This document shows positions 1 to 7,821 of a DNA stretch of 64,000 nucleotides, piece by piece. The position numbers and the translations under genes were made by a program. This DNA is from Exobacillus caeni (GTDB taxonomy: Bacteria > Bacillota > Bacilli > Bacillales > Guptibacillaceae), in contig NZ_SWLG01000002.1 in assembly GCF_005747095.1 (NCBI RefSeq), positions 1 through 64,000 of the forward strand. The letters are read 5' to 3'. Position 1 is the stretch's first letter, and every line of letters begins with the position of its first letter. Below the pieces are notes generated by a model. It saw only the letters and a list, made by a program, of their open reading frames with translations. It was not told the origin of the DNA and did not search any database.

Positions 1-29
1 CACTCCAAATCAGTAATATATAGAAATGA

Positions 30-213
30 TTATCCGTTATTATTGGGGAATTTGAAACCGTTGTTATTAGGGATTTTAGCACCGTTGCTTACATTCCCAA
101 GTTTTCATTCAAGCAAGTTTCTAAAGCTTGGTTAATGAAAGGTTTAAAACTCCTTACAGTTCTTTGGATATTTAGTCTAGCATTTACATTTAGTCCTGTT
201 ATTTCTTCATACT
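30..213 (+). other. possible 3' end of an upstream reading frame
   Basis: The first 341 bases hold no clear gene. One + frame is open from about 30 to a TAA at 211-213 and ends in a hydrophobic stretch (LLTVLWIFSLAFTFSP). This could be the C-terminal membrane helix of a protein that starts outside the window and is interrupted by the TGA at 27-29, or chance. The AT-rich remainder (214-341) is the leader of the next gene, with a possible -10 (TATAAT) at about 312. Confidence 0.2.
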
Positions 214-341
214 AATGCTTTTAATTTTCATAAAACCAAAAGTTTTAATTACAAAAAAATGTAAAATAATTCTAAAAAAGACAATAAACTGATAAAATAA
301 GACAATAAATATAATAGAAAGAAAGTGCTATAGGGGGATCT

Positions 342-1142
342 ATGAAAAAGTTAGGCTTGATCTTGATTTGTATAATGTCATTTATTTTAGTTATTTACGG
401 TAAAATCCATTGGGAGACGAAAATTGAAAGAAGTACAACAGAAGCAAAAGCAGAGTTGCTAAAGGGAGATGAAGTGAAAAAACAACCAGAAAAAGAGAAG
501 GATGAAGAAGGAAAAGATTTTTCAGTGCTACCGACAAATCTGCCTGAAGATATTAAGCAGCTAATAGTTAACGCTGAAAAAAATGGTGATTCAATTAAAA
601 TGGTTGCAATGGGATCTTCAGCCACTTCTAAGGACTCAAATAGTTGGCCAGCAATTCTGCAAGAGAAGTTGGACTCTGCATATGGAAATGGAATCTTTGA
701 AATAGAAGTTGAAAGTTATAATGATAAAAACTCGCTAAATATATATAGGGATGAGCTTTATAAAGAAATCGCAACTAATGAGACGGACGTTCTGTTGCTT
801 CAGCCTTTTTTTCTTAAGGATAGTGGCAAAGTGTCTGTAAAGGATACTTTATATGTTACAAATGATATTATAAAATCTTTTAAGAATAATAATGACGATT
901 TAATCGTTTTAATACAACCGCCAAATCCAATTTTTGATGCTGCTAACTATAATGAACGCATAGTTGAATTAAAAGAATTTGCGGAAGATAATGCTTTTAT
1001 ATACCTTGATCATTGGACTGCATGGCCAGATGGTGGTAGTGAAAAAATAAAAACATATTTAGATGAAGAAGGAAAACTTCCAAGTGAAAAAGGGAATAAA
1101 GCATGGGCAGAATACCTTGCTGATTTTTTCACTGGAAATTAA
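342..1142 (+). CDS. SGNH/GDSL-like hydrolase, membrane-anchored
   Basis: The 266-residue protein starts with a lysine-flanked hydrophobic segment (about residues 4-20) that should act as an uncleaved anchor or signal. A charged Glu/Lys linker follows (about 25-60), then a globular domain. GSSAT near residue 91 fits the block I serine of SGNH hydrolases, and the DHW near residue 223 fits the late Asp-x-x-His-type catalytic block. Such proteins usually cleave or transfer acyl groups on cell-surface polymers; the substrate cannot be told here. The start is the ATG after AGGGGGATCT. It stands alone and is followed by a strong terminator. The family call rests on motif pattern, so it is moderately sure. 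Confidence 0.6.
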   Translation: MKKLGLILICIMSFILVIYGKIHWETKIERSTTEAKAELLKGDEVKKQPEKEKDEEGKDFSVLPTNLPEDIKQLIVNAEKNGDSIKMVAMGSSATSKDSNSWPAILQEKLDSAYGNGIFEIEVESYNDKNSLNIYRDELYKEIATNETDVLLLQPFFLKDSGKVSVKDTLYVTNDIIKSFKNNNDDLIVLIQPPNPIFDAANYNERIVELKEFAEDNAFIYLDHWTAWPDGGSEKIKTYLDEEGKLPSEKGNKAWAEYLADFFTGN

Positions 1143-1171
1143 GCAACTCTTAAAAAGTCACACTAAAGTAT

Positions 1172-1225
1172 AAAGCCCCCTATAGGAAACACTTTGAAAA
1201 AAGGTCTTCCTATAGGGGGCTTTTT
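1172..1225 (+). terminator. strong intrinsic terminator after the SGNH gene
   Basis: Perfect 17-bp inverted arms lie at 1172-1188 and 1207-1223 (AAAGCCCCCTATAGGAA and its complement), followed by TTTTT. The upstream A-run also allows reverse-strand function. Confidence 0.9.
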
Positions 1226-1257
1226 GTATAAAATAACTTATGGTGAAGAAGTTTGTT

Positions 1258-1517
1258 ATGTCTACGAAAGTTTTTACAGAGAAAGAGCTGCCATTCTATC
1301 AAGGCAAACATATGTAAAGTCCGTTAGTTCAAAGAGTATCACCTATTCTGAAGAATTTAAACATCATTTTATTTCCGCGTATCAAACAGGAAAACTTCCG
1401 AGGGAGATCTTTGAGGAAGCAGGATTTGATGTTAAAATTCTTGGCTTAAAGAACAAATACATTCTAAAGAGGGACAGGAAAGTCTTTCGGTTCAACTTGG
1501 GCAAACCGAGACATTGA
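1258..1517 (+). pseudogene. frameshifted transposase OrfA-like remnant
   Basis: From ATG 1258 one frame reads MSTKVFTEKELPF and then stops. The next frame continues LSRQTYVKSVSSKSITYSEE and KLPREIFEEAGFD. Joined, these look like the N-terminal helix-turn-helix part of IS3-type OrfA proteins common in Bacillus. The break is a one-base frameshift near 1300. The tail after about 1450 is not OrfA-like, and no OrfB follows. A longer reading frame starting at 1194 would begin inside the terminator loop and is not credible. I judge it a dead fragment; the family call is from recalled sequence pattern. Confidence 0.55.
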
Positions 1518-1571
1518 TATAGCGTTTTTAAAGCAAAAGACGCTTTTTTGGAGTGATTCTGGCAACTGAAA

Positions 1572-1617
1572 ACGAACACACCCATTAATCGAACGTTGGT
1601 TTAATGGGTGTGTTCGT
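1572..1617. repeat. stand-alone long hairpin (GAACA/TGTTC family)
   Basis: Perfect 17-bp arms ACGAACACACCCATTAA and complement surround a loop containing GAACGTTGG, a variant of the family core. It lies between the OrfA remnant and the 3' end of a minus-strand operon, as expected for a bidirectional terminator. Confidence 0.85.
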
Positions 1618-1645
1618 CAAAATAACATACTATTGGGGAGTTATA

Positions 1646-1897
1646 CTACTTTCTCTTATTCAACCAATTTGATACATCATTAGCTTTTACGGCTGCTCGA
1701 TATGCAGTTTCATCTATTGCTAAAAATCCACCGAGAATTCTAAGCTCTCTGTATGCTTTGTGGTCTTTATCAGAGAATACATGGGAACACTTTTTGCATT
1801 GTCCAGGTAGAGTTTTATTGTCCCTCTTAAAATAAACTTGGAAACATTCTCCACAGTGAAAAGCATTTCCTTTTTGAACAATAGTACCCTCGTTCAT
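1646..1897 (-). CDS. small zinc-ribbon-like protein
   Basis: The 83-residue protein has HCGEC near the N-terminus and GQCKKC some 20 residues later, a four-cysteine zinc-ribbon arrangement. Its C-terminal half is predicted helical. I chose ATG at 1897 because it follows GGGGTGGT; a GTG at 1921 in the same frame touches the upstream stop. It is the last of three tightly spaced minus-strand genes (1646-2715). Function unknown. Confidence 0.6.
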   Translation of the reverse strand: MNEGTIVQKGNAFHCGECFQVYFKRDNKTLPGQCKKCSHVFSDKDHKAYRELRILGGFLAIDETAYRAAVKANDVSNWLNKRK

Positions 1898-1921
1898 CCC
1901 TACCACCCCTGTATCATTCAC

Positions 1922-2251
1922 TTACCAGTTTCCTATACTATTTAATAAACCGCTCTTTGATATTCTTATCGGATTTAGATGTAGAAACTTACTGTTTTTT
2001 CCATTGTCGATAATATAAAGCTCCAGGTCGTCTGAACCTTTTCCTGACATAATTCTAAAATCTTCAGTACTAAAGGAATTCACCGTCTCAATCAATGGCT
2101 TCATTGAATACTTACCAACTGTAATATCAAAGTTAACCCATTCTTCCACTCTGCCAAAGCTTTTTCTCTTTCCGATTACTAAACTTTTACTATTTCTAAG
2201 CTTATCTGTTTTAATAAAAACATCTAAATCATTACTTATGGATATGCTCAT
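1922..2251 (-). CDS. hypothetical protein
   Basis: A 109-residue protein of alternating beta-type segments (for example VEEWVNFDITVGKYSMKP), with no signal peptide or membrane segment. The start ATG follows GAGGAGAAATAAG. It lies 26 bases downstream of the 2278-2715 gene and adjoins the zinc-ribbon gene, so the three are probably one transcript. I do not recognise the family. Confidence 0.55.
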   Translation of the reverse strand: MSISISNDLDVFIKTDKLRNSKSLVIGKRKSFGRVEEWVNFDITVGKYSMKPLIETVNSFSTEDFRIMSGKGSDDLELYIIDNGKNSKFLHLNPIRISKSGLLNSIGNW

Positions 2252-2277
2252 CTTATTTCTCCTCGCTTTTTTAGAAA

Positions 2278-2715
2278 TTAACGTCTATAGATTGAATCTT
2301 TAAATAGAAAGTAATGCTCTCTTCCTTGTTCGGTTCCGATACGGCAGGCTTCAGACGCTATTTTTTCATAGCAAGATTTTAAACTCTTAATTTTATGAAA
2401 TGGAGTTATTTGATCTTGCCTATCAATTTTGTCAAAAAAGGAATTTAGAACCTTAGTGTTTTGAATCTCTCTAACTTTCTCAACATCATAGGGAGAGCCA
2501 TGTATTTCACCAAGCTCATAACCGAAGTTGTCTATAAAAAGATCAAGGATAACTTTTGATACAAACTCTTTATGTATTCCAGTTTCTAACATTATGACAA
2601 GATCTTCTTGGGCATCTAACTTGTTGCATTCTAATATGATCACCTTGTCAATCTCGGGTTTATGATTCTCCCATTCATTTAAAAGAATTTGATTAATTTC
2701 AGACCTTGAAAGCAC
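2278..2715 (-). CDS. hypothetical protein, first gene of a three-gene operon
   Basis: An acidic, mostly helical 145-residue cytosolic protein that I do not recognise. The start is uncertain. GTG at 2715 has only a weak site before it, whereas a strong GGGAGG (2754-2759) sits 8 bases before an in-frame CTG at 2745, which would add LGIFNRFKKQ. Start resolution needs N-terminal data or homologue alignment. Confidence 0.5.
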   Translation of the reverse strand: MLSRSEINQILLNEWENHKPEIDKVIILECNKLDAQEDLVIMLETGIHKEFVSKVILDLFIDNFGYELGEIHGSPYDVEKVREIQNTKVLNSFFDKIDRQDQITPFHKIKSLKSCYEKIASEACRIGTEQGREHYFLFKDSIYRR

Positions 2716-2896
2716 CTGCTTTTTGAACCGATTAAATATACCCAGATAAGGAACCTCCCTTTATGAAATTTCTATATTTTTAAGAATATAGTACTATTAT
2801 AGATGAATAATTTGTAAATGTATGTATTATTTTGAAGTTGCTTACAATTTTCAACTCTATTAGAATGAAAGTATCTTAAGAGTAGGAGACTAAAGA

Positions 2897-3295
2897 ATGA
2901 ATCGATCGGAAGCAATAAACATTCAGATGACAAAGGATTTTAATAGCATTCTTGGTGGAGCAGAGAGAGAGTTATTAAAAGCTTTAAAGAACTATACTAA
3001 TTTATCACAATCGGAAATCAACAATATAATGTCAGATCAAACCTTTATTAAAAACTATTTAAGTAAGCATTGTCTGGATTTATTTAGTCTCGGGTGGATG
3101 ATAGGGTTGGAAGAATCCGTGAACAAATTTAGTGCAAGGATAGAAAAAATGGGAGCAGAATCTAAAGAAACACTAAATGAATTACTTGTTTTTCTACAAA
3201 ATACCTTTTCCACAAAAATAGTTATCGATATATTTCATGATATTGGTTTAGGATTCTTTAATAATGGACATTATGCTGGATCACAATTTAAATGA
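2897..3295 (+). CDS. hypothetical protein
   Basis: A 132-residue helical protein after AGGAGACTAAAGA. There is no signal peptide. It contains a moderately hydrophobic stretch (LDLFSLGWMIGLEE) and a C-terminal IFHDIGLGFFNNGHY segment. It diverges from the 1.6-2.7 kb operon, and about 180 bp of AT-rich DNA between them should hold both promoters. No family recognised. Confidence 0.5.
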   Translation: MNRSEAINIQMTKDFNSILGGAERELLKALKNYTNLSQSEINNIMSDQTFIKNYLSKHCLDLFSLGWMIGLEESVNKFSARIEKMGAESKETLNELLVFLQNTFSTKIVIDIFHDIGLGFFNNGHYAGSQFK

Positions 3296-3352
3296 TTTAT
3301 TCCCTTTTCAAGAAGTTCAATATTACTAAAATTACTTTCTAAAGTTCATACT

Positions 3353-3525
3353 TCAAATGAAAAAATCCAGCTCAAACTCCGGGTCTTTCATTCTGGGGAA
3401 AATTTTTCGATCTTTTTGGCCGTAAATAGTATCTTGATAGTTTTTGGTTTCTATGACGAAGATTCCGTATGGGTTTATAACAACATGGTCAATTTGTGAA
3501 TACCCAGATTTCGCTTTTGGATTGC
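3353..3525 (-). pseudogene. NERD-domain gene fragment
   Basis: The translated fragment reads NPKAKSGYSQIDHVVINPYG then IETKNYQDTIYGQKDRK. This is almost the same as the core of the intact NERD protein at 34613-35389, including the acidic and lysine residues typical of this nuclease-related domain. Similarity stops at about 3525 on the 5' side and about 3385 on the 3' side. The N-terminal residues of the open frame are only antisense to the ZorA-like gene. It is a dead internal fragment joined head-on to another broken gene. Confidence 0.75.
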
Positions 3526-4378
3526 TAACAATAATGAAAAGCTGATTGAAAATACTAGTGAAGCACAATCATTTTTAAAGGATAGCTATGAAAGACTTAA
3601 TGATCATAATGATAAAATAACCGAAAAACTAACTGCAAACTTGAGTCAGCTAGAAGGATTGCTAGGAAAAGAGTTCACGGAAAAGATTGAGGGATTACGA
3701 ATATCATTGGATGAAAGGACCTCTATCCTATCAGATAGTATCCAGGATTTATCGAAAGAGTTCATTGAATACCAGAACACGATTAGTGCTGTATCAGAAA
3801 CAATGAAGGAAGTTTCTGAAGAACAGAAGGTCTATCAAGAAACTATGCAGTACCGAGAAGAGATGTTTGAAAAGATTAATGAGCAACTTAATTTATTCCA
3901 ATCCCATTTTGGTGAAGCTGTTAACTATCAGCAGGAAGTTGCCGCCAGCTATGAGGAGACAGCTAATAAAAATCATTTATTGATTCAAGAGGTTAATAAT
4001 ATTATTGAAAAAATGAATGCTGCATATGAAAACAGGGATCATCAATTTGAGGGGCAAATGGAATCTTTAAAAACAACCTTCAAAAAGCTAGAAGATTATT
4101 TAGGAAGCAGTATGAACGACGGGTTTAAAGACCTTGTTAAGAAAATGGGAGATTATATCACATTTACAAATAAACTAGTCGAACAAAAATTAAAAGAAAT
4201 GGGTTTGTTACAAACAACTCTTCAAGAAGGAAGCAGTTTTCACATCCAGCAAACAATGAGTGGGCTAAAGACTGAACTTGACCGGCTAAATCAAACGGTC
4301 TCAACCTTTACTCGATCGGCAAACAATATATCAACGTTTATTGTAAATGCTGAAGAGAAAGGCATGAAAATAAAATGA
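3526..4378 (+). pseudogene. 5'-truncated ZorA-like coiled-coil tail
   Basis: The open frame runs in from the NERD junction with no start codon (NNNEKLIENTSEAQSFL onward) and codes for about 280 residues of nearly continuous coiled coil. It ends MKIK with TGA overlapping the next ATG as ATGA. Long coiled-coil tails followed by a MotB/OmpA-type gene in translational overlap are typical of the ZorA-ZorB motor of Zorya anti-phage systems. The MotA-like membrane domain of ZorA is missing. The Zorya assignment is inference from gene order and the partner; other MotA/TolQ-family motors with long tails remain possible. Confidence 0.55.
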
Positions 4379-5078
4379 TTACTAAATATCAGCGGTTATT
4401 TCGCTCAGAAAATGAAGAGAGTCACTTCTGGCCGTCATTTACTGACTTGTTAACGACCATATTGATTTGCTTTATCTTATTTTCCTCATAACGAGCTTTA
4501 TCTTCCAAAATAAAATCGAAGGAATCATTCATTATCAGCAAACGATAGATCAGATTATGGGTGTTCGTTTTGAAATCGTTAAAGCTCTTAATGAAGAATT
4601 TTCAGATACTGAGCTGGATATAGATGTTGATCCTGAAACAGGCGCGATCAGCTTTAGTGGGAATGTTCTGTTTGAATACGGAAAAGACAAGTTGCAGTCA
4701 AAGTTTGAAAAAGACCTTAATGAGTTCATTCCAAGGTATATGGGTGTATTGCTCAGCGACAGATTTAACCCATACATAGGAGAAATAATCATAGAAGGAC
4801 ATACAGATAAAGTCGGTGGTTATTTAAGTAACTTAAATCTATCTCAAGCTCGGGCATTTAGCGTAGCACACTATATTTTTAGTGAAAGGTTTCCCGACAA
4901 GGGCTTTCGAACGAAACTACGAGAAAAAATTACAGTTAACGGGCGTTCCTTTTTAGATGAAAAAACAAATGAACAGGGTCAATATGATGAAGAAAAATCT
5001 CGGAGGGTAGAATTTAAATTTCGATTGAAAGATACCGAGATACTGGAAGCCACGAAAGAACTGCTGAAAAATAATTAG
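4375..5078 (+). pseudogene. frameshifted ZorB/MotB-like protein with OmpA domain
   Basis: From ATG 4375 the frame reads MITKYQRLFRSENEESHFWP then SFTDLLTTILICFILF and stops at 4489. The next frame resumes with FLITSFIFQNKIEGII and continues to 5078. FW-S-F-TDL is the MotB/ZorB N-terminal plug signature, with the ion-carrying Asp, in front of one transmembrane helix. The C-terminal half has an OmpA-like peptidoglycan-binding motif (GHTDKVGGYLSNLNLSQARA). A single-base frameshift near 4480, inside the membrane helix, breaks the gene. Together with the truncated partner this is a dead motor module. Confidence 0.65.
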
Positions 5079-5096
5079 AATGATTTGTTAGGTAGC

Positions 5097-5138
5097 GAAC
5101 AAGGGTGTTAATCAAATGTTTGATTAATGTCTTTGTTC
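5097..5138. repeat. hairpin of the GAACA/TGTTC family with wobble pairs
   Basis: GAACAA...TTGTTC ends and a TTAATCAAATGTTTGATTAA core. The middle stem (GGGTG against TGTCT) pairs mainly through G-U in RNA. It lies just after the zorB-like stop. Confidence 0.75.
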
Positions 5139-5285
5139 TCTAAAATCAAGGTGACAGTACATATGGAAATGTGATGGTATTAATTTCGCTAAAATTAACT
5201 TAATATTTTGCTTATTTTATGTCTAGCTGTAATAGCTCATGCGATATGTAGAGAAATGCGTATCTAAAGATAGGAGGATTAATCA

Positions 5286-5621
5286 ATGGAAAGAGTTGTT
5301 GCTATAGAAGATTTATTAACAGCTGAAGCAGTATTTGTAGCTTTTAAAAGAGTTTACCCTGGATTTTTTCAAAAGATAAAAGAAGTATTTATATTTATGC
5401 GAAATAAAGGGATTCCAATTAGGTTCGGTTGTATGACTTTTCTGGGCTGGGAATCCAAAAAAGAGAAAAAAGTAAAACCAGAAGATAAAATGCTTCTGAA
5501 AAACGTCGTGATCAAACTCAAATATGAGGACATGGAAGCATTTAAGCATTTCATTAAACTATTAAACAGACACAGAGAAAAAGGTTACGAAAATATTGGC
5601 CAAATCATTAATAAAGTGTGA
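5286..5621 (+). CDS. hypothetical protein
   Basis: A lysine-rich 111-residue protein after AGGAGGATTAATCA. It has no signal peptide or membrane helix and contains a short aromatic stretch (RVYPGFFQKIKEVFIFMR). I do not recognise it. It follows the ZorB-like remnant by about 200 bp but does not resemble ZorC, ZorD or ZorE. Confidence 0.45.
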   Translation: MERVVAIEDLLTAEAVFVAFKRVYPGFFQKIKEVFIFMRNKGIPIRFGCMTFLGWESKKEKKVKPEDKMLLKNVVIKLKYEDMEAFKHFIKLLNRHREKGYENIGQIINKV

Positions 5622-5637
5622 TTGGTGCCATGTGATT

Positions 5638-5690
5638 GGTGCCAGGCACCCAAAAAAGACATTTTATCGAAATGTCTTTCTTGAGTGGAC
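5638..5690 (+). repeat. GGTGCCAGGCACC repeat, copy 1
   Basis: A palindrome GGTGCCAGGCACC is followed by CAAAAAA, then a hairpin AAAGACATTT / AAATGTCTTT, then TTGAGTGGAC. A closely similar copy lies at 6634-6687, and a shortened form (TGCCAGGCACC) at 6078-6088. The 3' part could also act as a terminator for the 5286 gene. Confidence 0.75.
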
Positions 5691-5724
5691 ATTACAAATG
5701 TGAAGAGATTGGAGCCAGAAAAAG

Positions 5725-6069
5725 TTGGGGGATAACCAAAAGGTAAGACAATACAGCGATGAATATCAAGAAGACATGGATTTAATTGGTCATTTGGAAG
5801 TTTCTTTAGATATGATTCATGAGCATATTGGGTATATAGAAGATGATTTTAGGCATCCAAGAAATATTGAATCTATTAAGAAGATAAAAAAGCAAGTGTC
5901 GGATTTATTAGACGAACTTGGGTCTTTAGAAGGTCAGTTTATAAAACAGTTATATACAGATACAGAAGAATTTATAGGGTATTCTTTTCAACCTCCAAAA
6001 GAAACCTATAGTTTAACAGGATCAAAAGCCCCTCTTATCGAGCAACGAGGAAAGAAATATAGAAGATAG
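5725..6069 (+). CDS. hypothetical protein
   Basis: A 114-residue, acidic, helical protein (IEDDFRHPRNIESIKKIKKQ region) with no membrane segment. It starts at TTG 5725, ten bases after GGAG. No family recognised. It stands between two copies of the GGTGCCAGGCACC family and is followed by a perfect long hairpin. Confidence 0.4.
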   Translation: MGDNQKVRQYSDEYQEDMDLIGHLEVSLDMIHEHIGYIEDDFRHPRNIESIKKIKKQVSDLLDELGSLEGQFIKQLYTDTEEFIGYSFQPPKETYSLTGSKAPLIEQRGKKYRR

Positions 6070-6077
6070 AACATTGA

Positions 6078-6136
6078 TGCCAGGCACCGAAGAGAACACA
6101 CCCTTTAATCAAACGTTTGATTAAAGGGTGTGTTCT
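6078..6136. repeat. TGCCAGGCACC stub plus perfect long hairpin
   Basis: TGCCAGGCACCGAAG (6078-6092) directly abuts a perfect 22-bp-arm palindrome at 6093-6136: ends AGAACACACCC, core AATCAAACGTTTGATT. It lies between the convergent genes 5725-6069 and 6149-6556, as a shared terminator would. Confidence 0.85.
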
Positions 6137-6148
6137 TTATTACTTCAT

Positions 6149-6556
6149 TTACTTTTCAATATTATTTGATCCCTTTATTTCGATTTGACTTTTATAAATC
6201 TGTTTGAGAATAATGTAACAAACCAAAACACCAATAGTATCTTTAATTAAGTCTATTAAAGTGGCGGATCTAGAAGGGACAAACGATTGATGGATCTCAT
6301 CAAGAAAACCATAAGCTATAGCAAGGAATGCGCTTAGCTTATTGGTTGCTGGCGTAAGCTTCCCTAAACCATAGAAGAACAGCAGCCAGAGAACATATAA
6401 AGTTGCAAACTCTACTAAATGCAAGGCCTCTTTAATTGTTGAATCATAGGAGAGTCCTGTGTCGATTACATGATCCTGAGGATGGCTCGATAAGTACCAG
6501 ATTAACCCCATATAACCAAATGGCAAGATGAGAAAAAAGTAACGAACAAATTTCAT
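6149..6556 (-). CDS. VanZ-like membrane protein
   Basis: A 135-residue protein with about four hydrophobic segments and the VanZ family signature DEIHQSFVPSR (near residue 86) followed by a DLIKDTIG block. VanZ was named from the teicoplanin resistance cluster, but most chromosomal members have no proven role; they are integral membrane proteins of the envelope. The start ATG follows AGAGGAGCACTTCTAAC. It appears monocistronic. Confidence 0.85.
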   Translation of the reverse strand: MKFVRYFFLILPFGYMGLIWYLSSHPQDHVIDTGLSYDSTIKEALHLVEFATLYVLWLLFFYGLGKLTPATNKLSAFLAIAYGFLDEIHQSFVPSRSATLIDLIKDTIGVLVCYIILKQIYKSQIEIKGSNNIEK

Positions 6557-6633
6557 GTTAGAAGTGCTCCTCTGAAAAAATATAATTACTTATTTTAAGG
6601 AACAATTATGCTGATGTCTATGTGTATGTGAAG

Positions 6634-6687
6634 GGTGCCAGGCACCGAAAAAAGACATTATTGCTCGAATGTCTTTCTGGAGTGGAC
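6634..6687 (+). repeat. GGTGCCAGGCACC repeat, copy 2
   Basis: GGTGCCAGGCACC, then GAAAAAAGACATTA, a loop, and GAATGTCTTTCTGGAGTGGAC. It has the same layout as the 5638-5690 copy, with small changes that keep the second stem. Confidence 0.75.
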
Positions 6688-6716
6688 GGCCATCAATAAG
6701 AATGTTCAAAAAAAGG

Positions 6717-6756
6717 AACACCTCTATTCATCAAACGTTTGATGAATAGAGGTGTT
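6717..6756. repeat. perfect long hairpin at the 3' end of the DUF4179 gene
   Basis: Perfect 20-bp arms AACACCTCTATTCATCAAAC and complement. The core is CATCAAACGTTTGATG, so even the base beside the core has changed on both sides. It lies 30 bp past the 3' end of the minus-strand 6786-7820 gene. Confidence 0.9.
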
Positions 6757-6785
6757 GTTCTTGTACTTTCCTTTGATCCCTTCTT

Positions 6786-7820
6786 CTATTTATTTAAAGG
6801 TACCGTAAACGTTATGCTTTTTGATCTGTCATTCATACTATAAGCCTTAATAGTTATACTATCGGGAATCTCTTTTATCGGAGGGAAGGTTGATCGGTTA
6901 ATAACAAGTTCCCTGCCATCATCTAAAAGTTCGGTGTGTCCTGATACTCCTTCGTCAGCCCCAACGTCTTTAATGCTAAATAAGATGTCTTGTCCCATTC
7001 CCTTTTCGACCATGGTTTCAGTCTCAAGTTCGATTCCGGTAGGGGAGAAAGTGACGGATTTGATTGTGATTTCTCCTCCGAGCCCTTTGGCTGTATAGTC
7101 TGGAGAGAATGATTGAACATTTTCTTTTGTCTTTTCTTTTGATATTGGAATCTTATAGCTCCATTCTCCTTTAACGCCTTGGATTTCAGAGAAACTTAGT
7201 TCTAATGTGATTTTATCTCCTTCAGGAAATTCGATAGGGTAAATATTTAAAATGCCTTCATAGGATCTGTCGCTTTTTACATCGAAGTCTTCTCCGTATC
7301 CACCATATGCTTTCGCCCCATTGAGTTTTATATCATAGTTTGGAATGGTTAGAATGAGAGATGAGCCAGGGGTTTTTGGTGGCAGTTCCCATATCTTATC
7401 AGTATTGTTTTTTAGTTCATATCCCACAGAGAGATTCACTCCATCATAGTAGGTATTTGTAATCGTTAATTCAACATCGTTCGAGACGATTGTTTTTTTA
7501 TACTCATCTGCAACTCCGACTTCTTTTGCCTTCTCGAGTCCAATATCTTTTTGGTGGTCATCATAAAGAAATGAAATGATAGGCAGTTTTTGCAAGATGT
7601 TTGCCAGAGCTGGCGAGACGAAACTGAGCCCAAAGATTGAAAATGCTACAATGATTGAAGCAAAAGATAAATATAATTTCTTCCTCGATTTTATAACAGG
7701 TGAGGACTCTATATTTTGTACTCTTGTCATTAATTTCTTTTTCACCACCTGTTCATGAGATGGGTCATCAAAGAGTGCTTTATCTGCGATCCTTCGGAGG
7801 TTATTTAAATCTTTTTCCAT
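6786..7820 (-). CDS. DUF4179-type membrane protein, likely partner of the ECF sigma factor
   Basis: The 344-residue protein has a short cytoplasmic N-terminus, one transmembrane helix (about residues 48-66, LYLSFASIIVAFSIFGLSFV) and a large extracytoplasmic beta-rich domain. The ALANILQKLPIISFLY motif just after the helix is typical of DUF4179 proteins encoded next to ECF sigma factors. The gene starts one base after the sigma-factor stop, so the two are probably translationally coupled. It may act as an anti-sigma factor or signal sensor; this role is inferred from family and context. Confidence 0.75.
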   Translation of the reverse strand: MEKDLNNLRRIADKALFDDPSHEQVVKKKLMTRVQNIESSPVIKSRKKLYLSFASIIVAFSIFGLSFVSPALANILQKLPIISFLYDDHQKDIGLEKAKEVGVADEYKKTIVSNDVELTITNTYYDGVNLSVGYELKNNTDKIWELPPKTPGSSLILTIPNYDIKLNGAKAYGGYGEDFDVKSDRSYEGILNIYPIEFPEGDKITLELSFSEIQGVKGEWSYKIPISKEKTKENVQSFSPDYTAKGLGGEITIKSVTFSPTGIELETETMVEKGMGQDILFSIKDVGADEGVSGHTELLDDGRELVINRSTFPPIKEIPDSITIKAYSMNDRSKSITFTVPLNK

Positions 7821-7821
7821 T

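Noticed and set aside
1194..1517. Open frame starting TTG 1194
   Set aside because: The start lies in the loop of a strong terminator. Only the part from about 1300 resembles a transposase, and its natural N-terminus is in another frame, so it is described as a frameshifted remnant.
5286..5621. Assigning the 111-residue gene after zorB as zorC, zorD or zorE
   Set aside because: No helicase, HNH nuclease or EH-type sequence is present and the length does not fit.
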